A stretch of 56,060 nucleotides of DNA, taken from positions 688,755 through 744,814 of the forward strand of contig RHPI01002438.1 of NCBI GenBank assembly GCA_009103225.1. The letters are read 5' to 3'. This DNA is from Chlorokybus atmophyticus (taxonomy: Eukaryota; Streptophyta; Chlorokybophyceae; Chlorokybales; Chlorokybaceae). Under the pieces are notes generated by a model that was not told the origin of the DNA, ran no database searches, and saw only the letters and a program-made list of their open reading frames with translations. Shown here piece by piece: positions 10,201-16,763 of the stretch. Positions within the stretch are counted from its first letter, which is position 1. The number at the start of each line of letters is the position of its first letter. The position numbers and the translations under genes are program-made.

Positions 10201-11854
10201 CAAGCATCTGCCGCAGTCTGATGCCTTCTTGCCGATGCAGCATGGTTGCTTGTCGCAACAGAGCAGTGCGTAGTTGTTGCTCTCCAACCAGTCCTGCTCC
10301 ATCTCTTTGTGTACACCCTTGTGGTGTAAGGTAGCCCCTCCCTGGCTCCCTTTGGTCCTCAGGTAGATCCTCCACCAGCGCAGGCAGCAACGGGGCGATC
10401 ACCCCCCTGGTTTGTTGAGCCAACGCCCTCGCTTGGTCAGAGTTGGTCTCGACGAAGAGCGGAGTGGTGCTGGAGGATGGACCAGCAGTTGGTGACTGAG
10501 GTATTGGTGCACGTGTAGCTTCAAGAGCTTGTTCACGTGCAGCAATGGCGGCAGCTTGATCCTGTCGCCAATGATATGCTTGTTCCAGTGCGTGGTAGCG
10601 CTGATGAAGACGAGCGGTTGTAGGAGGTCCGAGTGCTTCATCAGTGCCCAAAGGCAGGTCGGCTGCGTCGGCGATTCGCTGCTGGATGGCGTCTCGGCGG
10701 TCCCGATACGTGTCCAACGGGCTGGGTTCAAAGGTGGTGGTTGGCATGCGTGCAGGCTGGCGCGGGGCGGTCTGCATGTTGTTGTGCAACGCCCAGAACA
10801 GCTGCAGAGCCAACTCCAACACTACAGGTGGGCTGTAGCTGATCAAAAACACCCTGTCACGCATCGGAGGTGCAGTGCCAGCAAGGATCTCATCTTCTAA
10901 CTGGTGTTGAGTGAGTGCTGGAAGGGTGTGAACCTCTGGTAGCGGGAAGACGCGATCATCGCGGGCGACACGCGTGGTGCGCTCCCCCCCCCGACCGAAG
11001 GCGATGGTAGTGGGGTCTGCTCCGCGCAGGATGGTTTCCCATGCTCGTTCAGCTTGCTGACCAGTTGGGACAGCCTGAGTGACGTCGAGAGCGGGCAGAG
11101 TGGCTGCGCGCGTCGCTGCAGAGACAGCGGGCTCGACGATGGCCATTGTGGCAGTTGCGACGGTATCGGTCAGTGGTGCGAGAGTTGTCTCAACGCCTAC
11201 GGACAGAGGCGCTGCTGCAGTGGGAAGTGCACCGCCCACTGGTGCAGATTCGGTAGTGATGGCGGCTGCTGCCAGTGTGCTCACCAGCGTCGGCGTCACG
11301 GTGCCCACCGGTGTACCAGGTCGTGGTGCAACTGGAGTGGATAATGCTGACGTTGATGGAGTCGACGTTGTAGCCGGTGTGGCTGTTGCTGCGGAGGCAG
11401 CACCACAGGTGGCTTCAGAGGAGGTGCCTGCTGATGTTGTTGCAGCTTCCCCTCGTGCTCGTCGTGATGGTTGCACGCGGGACGGAGTGTTCCTGTCTCT
11501 CTCGCGTTTTGCAGCCATCAGCGCCCATCGGGCCGTGTAGCAGGCGCGGTAGTCCTGCTCCTTGTCTTCCTCCAAGCGTGCCATACGCGCCATGAGGGCT
11601 GCCATATGGTCATCAGCTGGTGGGTTGGCTGAAGCCTTGGCGGCAACAGCAGCAGCGCGCGGACGTGTCTCTGGTCCCTTACGCTGAGGAGGTCTGTTCT
11701 TCCCCCTGTAGCCTTGCTCTTCCTTGCGAGCACTGGCATTGTTGTTGTTGTTACTGCCACCAGCGTTGTTGCTGTTGTGGGCTCCAGTGTTGTTGCTATT
11801 GTAGCCACTGAAGTGGTTGCCAGTGTGGCCCAGTGTTGTTGCTGTTATAGCCAC
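4250..11854 (-). CDS. pol: Pol polyprotein: protease, C5-DNA methyltransferase, RT, RNase H, integrase, PHD finger
   Basis: An uninterrupted frame of 2534 codons. Residues 1-850 are low-complexity: Asn-rich at first, then Ala/Thr/Pro-rich with helical stretches. An aspartic protease follows with LDTGAQ (D870). A cytosine methyltransferase spans about 1112-1425. The reverse transcriptase has YIDD at 1695-1698, followed by RNase H with LHTDWSKLGMGAVL near 1840. The integrase has an HHCC zinc segment near 2110-2155 and DDE blocks around ILGDL, ITDQGTEFRG and GLAERTVQTIKKAL. A PHD finger closes the protein at 2479-2505 and beyond. The frame overlaps gag by 59 nt in the +1 phase, so expression needs a frameshift or an independent start; the ATG used here is only the first Met after the overlap. 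The C-terminus looks frameshifted within the PHD finger. The RT/RNase H/integrase order and the YIDD box are typical of Ty3/gypsy; the methyltransferase and PHD finger are not. Confidence 0.93.
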   Translation of the reverse strand: MAITATTLGHTGNHFSGYNSNNTGAHNSNNAGGSNNNNNASARKEEQGYRGKNRPPQRKGPETRPRAAAVAAKASANPPADDHMAALMARMARLEEDKEQDYRACYTARWALMAAKRERDRNTPSRVQPSRRARGEAATTSAGTSSEATCGAASAATATPATTSTPSTSALSTPVAPRPGTPVGTVTPTLVSTLAAAAITTESAPVGGALPTAAAPLSVGVETTLAPLTDTVATATMAIVEPAVSAATRAATLPALDVTQAVPTGQQAERAWETILRGADPTTIAFGRGGERTTRVARDDRVFPLPEVHTLPALTQHQLEDEILAGTAPPMRDRVFLISYSPPVVLELALQLFWALHNNMQTAPRQPARMPTTTFEPSPLDTYRDRRDAIQQRIADAADLPLGTDEALGPPTTARLHQRYHALEQAYHWRQDQAAAIAAREQALEATRAPIPQSPTAGPSSSTTPLFVETNSDQARALAQQTRGVIAPLLPALVEDLPEDQREPGRGYLTPQGCTQRDGAGLVGEQQLRTALLRQATMLHRQEGIRLRQMLGMRDNGNAARARLVTWLVTNHPAVPLFAFGARIAWVDAFLRSIRQAYDEVASAATDTLEGALEAILSLPGVEAGRQRRRIATAYEQHVQQPETRLTVRTRAITVLEVGVVNGRWDAYMAGILRVPTITHDMRARLLRAVYLQPMPQNHRYIDVDNNATATWEGTLVREAAHAVRWTYAEEQAAREAVPQTPGPPGFPPQPLATPPGMTTAAQRVNPPAPPLGQVAAAPPVPRPPRVYQQPRQGRFGQSRGQGGPQDPSGRGALAALRSGPADENKATVSPRKRFRRFKRLRINANAAMIANQGKHVTVNGRAPKRVMLDTGAQPVIIGRYLARDLGITSAELLPCPYQLDTATGNRDKVLGLTKQAVSIRLTGLNPSHSTEIVQRCVVTDAGSFDLLLGQDCNFPVGMGLDCWTEQAWFRPHWDEDDGEEQGFLPLELVAKDRSQRRSAAAATYSLTKSSRVPRARTQPRTTATSSSPSLNAEEDSPTPYDESQETVTKEVAFQEPSERRWRAQVAAHMLLTRPQLTAHFPAYKDQATVQKQYHIATGVVEFHMFRRQQGITVLELFGGIVSGLAAVLNTGTTVTKYLYCDPDPHAQEALSHHLRQLHQRYPQQLPLSALQGSQKALPQDIRWITKDHLQAVGNIDLLIAGWECQGHSRAGRGQGLSDPRSQLFWELMRVIKLLQISQIARPLGYIIENVHSEDDKRHHVAKAYRQVCSLLGHPLKINAARYGSRAHRVRTKWTNLAIVEDLFLAEYLYSNRPRNLVVDDILDPGRTAQPVTRLDHHHFYQCNQPGQPRRALPTLVSHPGSYAFRNAGDGMVLDSNTGRLEEPNARERERAMGFFPSSIAGSTLTTSQQCQLLGRAMDQSSMVWYLEMCFALQDRHVSFQELEHLAGGWIARFSETKAAHTALETAHMEEQAAVTVEDIPVVANATSWSHAIGPLATGQTREQLEALLNKWRSQFSFSVKELSICSAYQMDIELVDTEPVFRRQYRLSKLEEDLVEQRCKALLEAGLIEESTSDFAAATVMPLKKDSAGNWTDRRMCGDYRPLNNKTKQDRYPMPTAEGIFDDVGDCTVYSILDMRQGYNQIAIKEEDKHKTSFWGNRQLYQWKVMPFGLKNAPAKFQRVMDKALKGLDFARCYIDDILIFSHSNEEHLQHIEEVLQRLKEVGMTVHPDKCTFFTHKVPYLGHMIVPHGVYVQQAKVEALVAIPAPTDLTRLRAFLGLANYYRRFVKDFAKIARPLNELLKKDTEFLWKEAQQEAFQELKLRLTTAPILQRPDYTRSFILHTDWSKLGMGAVLVQHDNNKKERVVSYASRSNNSAEANYSSYEGECLAAVWAISFFRPFLFGRQFQLVTDHQPLKWLMNNQHLTGKLARWALLLQEYDFEVEHRAGLANQDADGLSRNPHLSTNDATGARHELGPTAAPSGVATMFAVAALRSGRRTQIAEAAADGDMPALEPAITTTDPLSEEAIAADPEVDDEELAPTDTRQDIWLDEPSLALLQTGQLPAGMSAREKDRVRQRTQRYRWANDRLYRRIQDADQEVPTPAAREGIISSLHTELGHFGVKRTVSLVRTQYWWYGVHRQVREFVSNCQQCDMVRASLNTRNATLHPLPISGLFYRWGLDILGDLAPSARGNRYILVMIEHFSKWVELVPLPDKSSEGVAQAFLSHVLGRFGSCAEVITDQGTEFRGAFDKLIDRCFIDHRRTSRDHPQADGLAERTVQTIKKALRKYVLAYEKNTWDDHLPWVAMGYRLSKQAALREYSPYYLLFGRQPLLPFRAQQEVDRVVDNLDNPDEMLYDLTVRSALFEHTVPMAFNNLRIAQHRDTLRYERVRSGFYKERERRFESGDFVYRMASTRDTLDTSVGRAVYKVLKVHPTGVLDLLGQRGERMKDNMVNCAPCHLPYIAGFTQIQHPRPLRSTRCEKCGSADDDPLMMLCDGCNQGMHCYCLDLRWTQYPCGNTGAMTAASTVPHTVGRN
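4340..4420 (-). other. PHD finger segment at the Pol C-terminus
   Basis: Spacing is C-X2-C-X11-C-X2-C-X4-H-X2-C (C2479, C2482, C2494, C2497, H2502, C2505), with acidic residues DDD between the first two pairs and LCDGC. This is the PHD signature (C4HC3). PHD fingers commonly read histone H3 N-terminal tails, so an inferred role is chromatin targeting of integration, comparable to chromodomains on chromoviral integrases. The final Cys pair is not in this frame: TGG TGC GAT GAC TGC (WCDDC) appears at about 4286-4300 in another frame, consistent with a 1-nt deletion near 4333-4340. Confidence 0.8.
7580..8521 (-). other. C5-cytosine DNA methyltransferase domain within Pol
   Basis: This segment of about 314 residues (1112-1425) shows the ordered motifs of 5-methylcytosine methyltransferases. 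Motif I is VLELFGGIVSGLAAV (1114-1128), the AdoMet-binding loop. An acidic CDPDP segment fits motif II. Motif IV, the catalytic loop, reads GWECQGHSRAG with the nucleophile C1205. Motif VI is IIENV (E1249, N1250, V1251). YGSRAHRVRTKWTN fits motif VIII. EERERAMGFF-like and LLGRAMD segments near 1390-1420 fit motifs IX and X. The canonical PCQ is replaced by ECQ, which is unusual. The domain is full length for a minimal methyltransferase and lies between protease and RT. Inferred role: methylating element cDNA or target chromatin. Activity cannot be judged from sequence. Confidence 0.88.
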
Positions 11855-13307
11855 TGAAGTTGTTGGCAGGGTGGTTGTAGCTGTTGGCGGGCCTCAACTC
11901 TGGGAACTTGAGCCAGCAGACTGACTCCAGATGACCAATCTTGTGACAGTGGTCGCAAACCAAAGTTGAGTATTCTTCGGTGCACTCCTTTTGGTAGTGC
12001 CCATGCCGTCCACAGCGATGACACAGCACAGGGGCAGCAAGTGCAGCATGAGCTGACCGTTTCCCTTTGTCGCGTGCTGGTGGAGCGTCCCGGCCACGGT
12101 CGCGGCGAGGAGGCTCAGTTGTCGTGCTGACTACAGGCCGTACGGCGCTGCGGTTGGTGTCCAGCACTGCCTTCTCATACACCAAGCGCTTGTGGATGGC
12201 TTGTGCAGTCTCGAAGGCTTCTTTGAGGGTGTAGCCAAGGGGCCTGCTGTAGTTCAGAGTCAGGCGTGTCGACTCGCTCAGAGCAGCATCCAACTCATTG
12301 ACGTATATTACTGCAGCAGCCTCCTCACTGACAATCTTGTAGTCAGTGTCCTTCAGCAGACCTTCCAGTCTGGAGTATAAGCGGAGGGGATCGTCATTGG
12401 GCTTGCATCGGAAGCGTCTCAGCTCCTCAACCTTGCTGGTGGTCTGAGGAGGGAAGGTACGGCGCAGGGCAGCGTACAGGTCCTTGAGTGGAGAATCAGA
12501 GATGGCAGCACCTACGGTGATGGCTGGTGCGCGCAGTGCTACTGACCCGAGGGTGAAAGCGCTGCCTCCTGCACGAGAGCCAGGTGTTGCTGGAGGTAGA
12601 GGAGTACCCCACTCTGCGGCTGCCGCTTGCTGTACAGCTCTTTGTTCCTCAATGATGCTGGCAGAACGGTCGAGGATGCGGACTCGACGTGTGGCCTCCT
12701 TGGACTCAACTTCTGCAGGGGTCGAGTTGACAAGTACCAACTCTGATTCCTCCTCCTCTGCCTGCTTGAGAGCTGCAGCTATGGTCAAGCCTGTTACTGC
12801 AGCTGAAGTGACAGGTGGAATGACACCTGCTGGACGGTGCAGGGCTGCAGATGCTATGGTGCTGGCAAGCTCGCCATAGCCGTCTACTCGATGCAGTTCA
12901 GCAACGGACTTCCAGACATCGTGTGCTTCATGATCAAGATACTGAGCAGCAATGTGGAAAGAGATCTCATCTGACCAGTCTTTGTTCTTCAGAGCTTGCT
13001 GCCGCATCTTGGAGTGGAACTTGATGATGAACTCATCCAGCGAGGTGGTGCCGGCACGTCCGGAGAAGCGCAGGGATGTGGTTGAACTGGAAGACTCCAT
13101 CTCGTTGTCGTCGCTGTCCGATGATAGTGGAGAAGCTGGATGACGAGGAGTAGAGTGGAGCGGGGTGAAGCTGGAGATGGAGCGCGAGCCTCTGCTGCTG
13201 CGGTCGATGCTTCCGTCACTGGTCCGCTCGTAGGTGAGATTGGTGGTTGGGCTCCAACTGCTGAGGTCACCCTCGTCTATTGGGGAGAACGGGGTGGGCC
13301 TGCTCAT
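11796..13307 (-). CDS. gag: Gag-like protein with two CCHC zinc knuckles
   Basis: 503 codons. The N-terminal third is Ser/Asp-rich. The middle has capsid-like helical sequence, including LRRFRCKPNDDPLRLYSRL, as in retrotransposon Gag families. Two CX2CX4HX4C knuckles stand at residues 429-442 (CHRCGRHGHYQKEC) and 451-464 (CDHCHKIGHLESVC); these normally bind element RNA during packaging. The last residues run into an Asn-rich repeat that continues, one frame over, in the pol frame. The start is the first ATG with an open upstream leader; no other in-frame Met gives a better N-terminus. Gag and Pol overlap by 59 nt. Confidence 0.88.
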   Translation of the reverse strand: MSRPTPFSPIDEGDLSSWSPTTNLTYERTSDGSIDRSSRGSRSISSFTPLHSTPRHPASPLSSDSDDNEMESSSSTTSLRFSGRAGTTSLDEFIIKFHSKMRQQALKNKDWSDEISFHIAAQYLDHEAHDVWKSVAELHRVDGYGELASTIASAALHRPAGVIPPVTSAAVTGLTIAAALKQAEEEESELVLVNSTPAEVESKEATRRVRILDRSASIIEEQRAVQQAAAAEWGTPLPPATPGSRAGGSAFTLGSVALRAPAITVGAAISDSPLKDLYAALRRTFPPQTTSKVEELRRFRCKPNDDPLRLYSRLEGLLKDTDYKIVSEEAAAVIYVNELDAALSESTRLTLNYSRPLGYTLKEAFETAQAIHKRLVYEKAVLDTNRSAVRPVVSTTTEPPRRDRGRDAPPARDKGKRSAHAALAAPVLCHRCGRHGHYQKECTEEYSTLVCDHCHKIGHLESVCWLKFPELRPANSYNHPANNFSGYNSNNTGPHWQPLQWLQ

Positions 13308-14171
13308 ACAGCTGGTCCAGAGGTGAAAGGGTAGAGTGCTTGTGCTCTACCGTCTATCCTGATGCTGTTACCACCCAACACACTAGTGCTTGTGCGCACT
13401 ATGTGATGACAATGATAACGAATGCCCAGCGATGTATCCCTGGGTGCAGACTGAACTATCTGATGCAGATTGCAACACACTCACTTGTGCAAAGAGGGTG
13501 ACACTGTAAGTCAACAAGCCACTACGATAGGTAGTGCTGTGGACACAGTTCTTTGCATGAGTGGATAGAATGATACACTGTTAAGTGAGGTGAATGAGTG
13601 TGCAACACGTGGATGCAACACCCTGACTACTGAAACAACACACCACCGTCAAGCTCACAGCAATGGCAGGCACAGCGCACAAGAGCATGCACCGTGTCTC
13701 ACGCAGTAAGGGAATTCTTGGCAACCGGGGCAGCGTGCTTCCAGTTCAAGTCGCTTCACAAGCTCTTTAGACACAGAGTCTTTACTTCGTAGTACTCCTA
13801 GTACTCACAGTACTCACTTACAGTGTCACCAGCCAGTCTGGTGACGTGACTTCCTACTTATACATGTCAAATCATGACTGTGCAGTGCCACGCGGGCACT
13901 AGGCCAACGGTCACATCGAGGCCTCATGCTATTTCGGAAATCTCCTAAGACTTGATATAGCACATGTGTTCTTAACAGACTTGCAACTGATCAGCTACGC
14001 GCGGTCCCTACAGACAGGTCTATAAAGTAGCCCTAGCTACATGCTACATGAGTGATACAGTAGCTAGCAGTAGGCTGGGGCTCGCGCGGTCTTCATGCTG
14101 GTAGCCCGGGCGTGGGGCTGGGTGTAGACATGCTTGAGAAGAACTGGCATGCGAGGGTAGATGGCATGACA
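13308..14171 (-). other. 5' leader/terminal region of the retroelement
   Basis: 864 bases between the gag ATG and the right terminus hold no reading frame of note. They should contain the promoter, primer-binding site and packaging signal. On the minus strand TGGTAACAG (13365-13373) resembles the start of an initiator-tRNA primer-binding site, but no LTR end precedes it. A small perfect hairpin (GTAGAG/CTCTAC) lies at 13331-13350. No block here matches the 3' end beyond one 14-mer, so I do not call an LTR. Confidence 0.5.
14163..14171. repeat. Right inverted terminus of the retroelement
   Basis: GGCATGACA forms the inverted complement of the left end with one mismatch and is followed directly by AATT and the ATTGCACATTAA repeat also seen at the left flank. 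Confidence 0.5.
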
Positions 14172-16763
14172 AATTGCACATTAATGCATATCTGATTTGA
14201 TATTATCGCAGCAGCGGCGCAACTCTATGCTATTGTGCTCAACTTGCTGCGCCGAAAATCCAGATTCATGTAACAGTCAGCACACACATTTGCTTAGGTA
14301 TTATTAAACTTTTATACATGAAGATACAAACTATTTACATGCGCCTCGCATCAAGCAATATTTTCTTATTTCATCCATGTCGTATTGCAGCAGCAAAGCC
14401 TATGCATCCATTCGTAGCAGTTTTAATTCTTAACATATAAATAAATAAAAATTTTGGGTTTTCGTACTGATTACAACAAAACAGTTGGCCATACAATAAT
14501 TATCAAGCAGAGTGTGAATATGTCCTCCCTACCACATGCCGTTCACATTGTTTGTATTACCCTGCTTAATCACGCACCGTGCAATATGACAACGCAAGTT
14601 TTTGGCATGTAGTTGATAAGAAAACGTTTTCGCAAAGGCATGCGTAAACAAACAGGAATGCCATCGAAGTCATTCTTATAATTGGCCATTTTTAACCTAC
14701 CCTCGAGAAGCTAAGTGCACCTATACTTGTACAACGAGTAAGAAGCGCTCGTCTGTATGTTGGGTGTGCGAGTCGTTTGGTAGTGCCATGATAGACATAC
14801 GTGCATTGATTTATGAGTAATAAGTGAAGCATGCATGAGTTGGGATTATAGCATACATAATGCAGTCCCAAGTTGTTTGTGAATGTCAAGTGCAATGCAT
14901 AACACGAGCTAGCATTGGTAAAAGACGCTTCGTTCACATACGGAGCACGTTAGGAGTGTATTGTGCATGGAGTGGAGTGCAAGATAAAATTTTATAAATT
15001 CAAATTTAATTATGTAATCGACTTTCATGTTTACGTGTTCAACTTCCGGCGCACGCTGTTGTTGGGCAAGCAGCCGATAGGTCTTAGCTAGTGATGAGCG
15101 AGTGGTATGTAGCACGACAATGTTGTCACTTTGTACACTTATTAATGAGTATAGGGCAAAGTTCGTGTTATGTCATGCACAACTACGTCATGCATACAGG
15201 CAGTATCTTCGTGCAATCAGCTTTTAGCACAGTCTGCTAGCTTCTGATGGAAGTTTAAGGTGTTTCTGCAAGCTTCCTTCCCTGTGGTTTACATGATTGA
15301 CAAATAGCTATGATAATTGCCTACCGTATGCACCATACGTATGCAAGTACATAGCATGTACTCTGAGCACCCTTTCCTTTCATAAGACTTTCAGGAAGCG
15401 AAAGGGAGCGAGAAGGAAGTCAAGTTAGAAAAATCACAATACCCAAGCCAATGCGCAACGGTAGTGGGGCAGGCAATGGCAGCGGGCAGCAATGGCTCGG
15501 CCAACTTGCGGATAAGGCAGGCAAGTATGCTTGGCAGGCTGATTGTGTAAACTTCATGCTTAAGACACAAGTGTTTGCAGCTCCGCATTTAATTTGGACA
15601 TGTAATTTGTAGGCTGTATTACAAGCTGTGCTCACAATAATAATCAACAGATGTTGGCATTGTTGCGACGTCACATGGTATGGTCTATGATGTGGAAGGG
15701 TCAAGAAAGCTGCTTAACGCCGTTTGTCAAATGCAGCTCTGCACACATAACAATAACCTTCTGTTATGCAGCTAAGGGTTTAATTAGCACCATGTATCAA
15801 GCTTCGACCAAGCTTTGTACTCCAAGGAGCATAACATTGCACATGGAGTGCGGCAACGTCGTGCGGGGAACTGCATGCTGCGCGCCAATGGGGCAACCTT
15901 ATCAACACACAACCACAAGTGCGGCGCAGAGTTGAGGTGGCAGCAAAAGTGCAATGGAGGAGGGAGGAAGGGCGAGTCCACCTCCTGCTGTGCTTGTCAT
16001 TATGGTGGGTGTTGCGATCAAGGCCGCTGACTATGGCGACATGTGCAGGTATAAGGCAAAGGCTGCAATGCATGCATGACCAACACGGGGGCGGGAGAGA
16101 TAGGGTGAGAGGTAGGAAGTTGGTAGCACACAGGCGCGTGCTAAACCGATGGTTGTATAAGAGATGACATGCTGCATTAGCCACGTGTGCATGTAGTGGT
16201 GAGTAACATGCAATGTTGTTGTCATGATTATTGCATGTCAAACGCATGCGCATATAAGCCACATCACATTGTACAGAAACCGCGAGAGGGGTATGCCCAT
16301 TCAGACCACACCACGCATGCACTTAGCAAAACATACTCACCTCGTTGCTACATACACCACCACTGGGCTACCTAGTCTACTCCTACACCTACATCTACGC
16401 CCCCCTGTTAGTCATGCATGCAAGCGTTGCAGTTGTGGTTACCTGCAGCAGCGCCACCTGGTTAGCGGCCTATTTGCAGCAGCACCAGCGGTCACAACAG
16501 CAGCAGGGTTTGGACTCCCCCTCCCTCCTTCCGTCTCCACACCCGCCCTCCTCCCGCCGTTTTGACGCTTTGCAGTCCGGTTGGCCGCAACTGCGTTGCT
16601 GCAGCCAGGGTCAGGGTTTGCGCCCATTGGCGCGCAGCATGCAGTCCCATGCACGGCATGCAGCACACTGCTGTCGCTGCGCTGCTGTGTATATACAAGC
16701 ACCTTAGGCACATCGTGTTGATGGTGAAACAGCCTGCTGGGAAAAACATAATGACCAGATTAA
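14172..16763. other. Intergenic, between the retroelement and NOL6
   Basis: The first part (14172-15400) is AT-rich and without a recognisable coding segment. The right part (15400-16763) has scattered short frames with no domain and includes one inverted repeat pair (15848-15902 and 16610-16670). I see no RNA gene. Confidence 0.5.
15848..16670. repeat. Inverted repeat pair, possible small non-autonomous element
   Basis: The block GAACTGCATGCTGCGCGCC (plus strand, within 15848-15902) recurs with one change (GGACTGCATG...) on the minus strand within 16610-16670, about 35 bp of near identity in opposite orientation. The 0.8 kb span has no coding sequence, so a MITE-like or fold-back element is possible. 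Target duplications were not identified. Confidence 0.4.

Larger units (their letters stand above)
3972..14171 (-). mobile_element. Ty3/gypsy-class retrotransposon carrying a DNA methyltransferase and a PHD finger
   Basis: A 10.2 kb element on the minus strand. It holds gag (11796-13307) and a 2534-codon pol-like frame (4250-11854) in the order protease, C5-cytosine methyltransferase, reverse transcriptase, RNase H, DDE integrase, PHD finger. Boundaries rest on inverted 9-bp termini (TGTCGTGCC at 3972-3980, GGCATGACA at 14163-14171, one mismatch) with AATT on both sides. I could not find the expected pair of long terminal repeats: the 240 bp beyond the polypurine tract and the 860 bp upstream of gag share only the 14-mer AGTCAACAAGCCAC (4198-4211 and 13509-13522). 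The nearly undamaged frames argue for a young or recently active copy. Methyltransferase-bearing retrotransposons are known from Symbiodinium dinoflagellates and the charophyte Klebsormidium (de Mendoza and colleagues, 2018). I cannot tell how this one relates to them. Confidence 0.85.

Noticed and set aside
13365-13373. TGGTAACAG on the minus strand as a tRNA primer-binding site
   Set aside because: It resembles the start of an initiator-Met tRNA site, but the bases just before it do not end in CA and no LTR precedes it, so I only mention it in the leader description.
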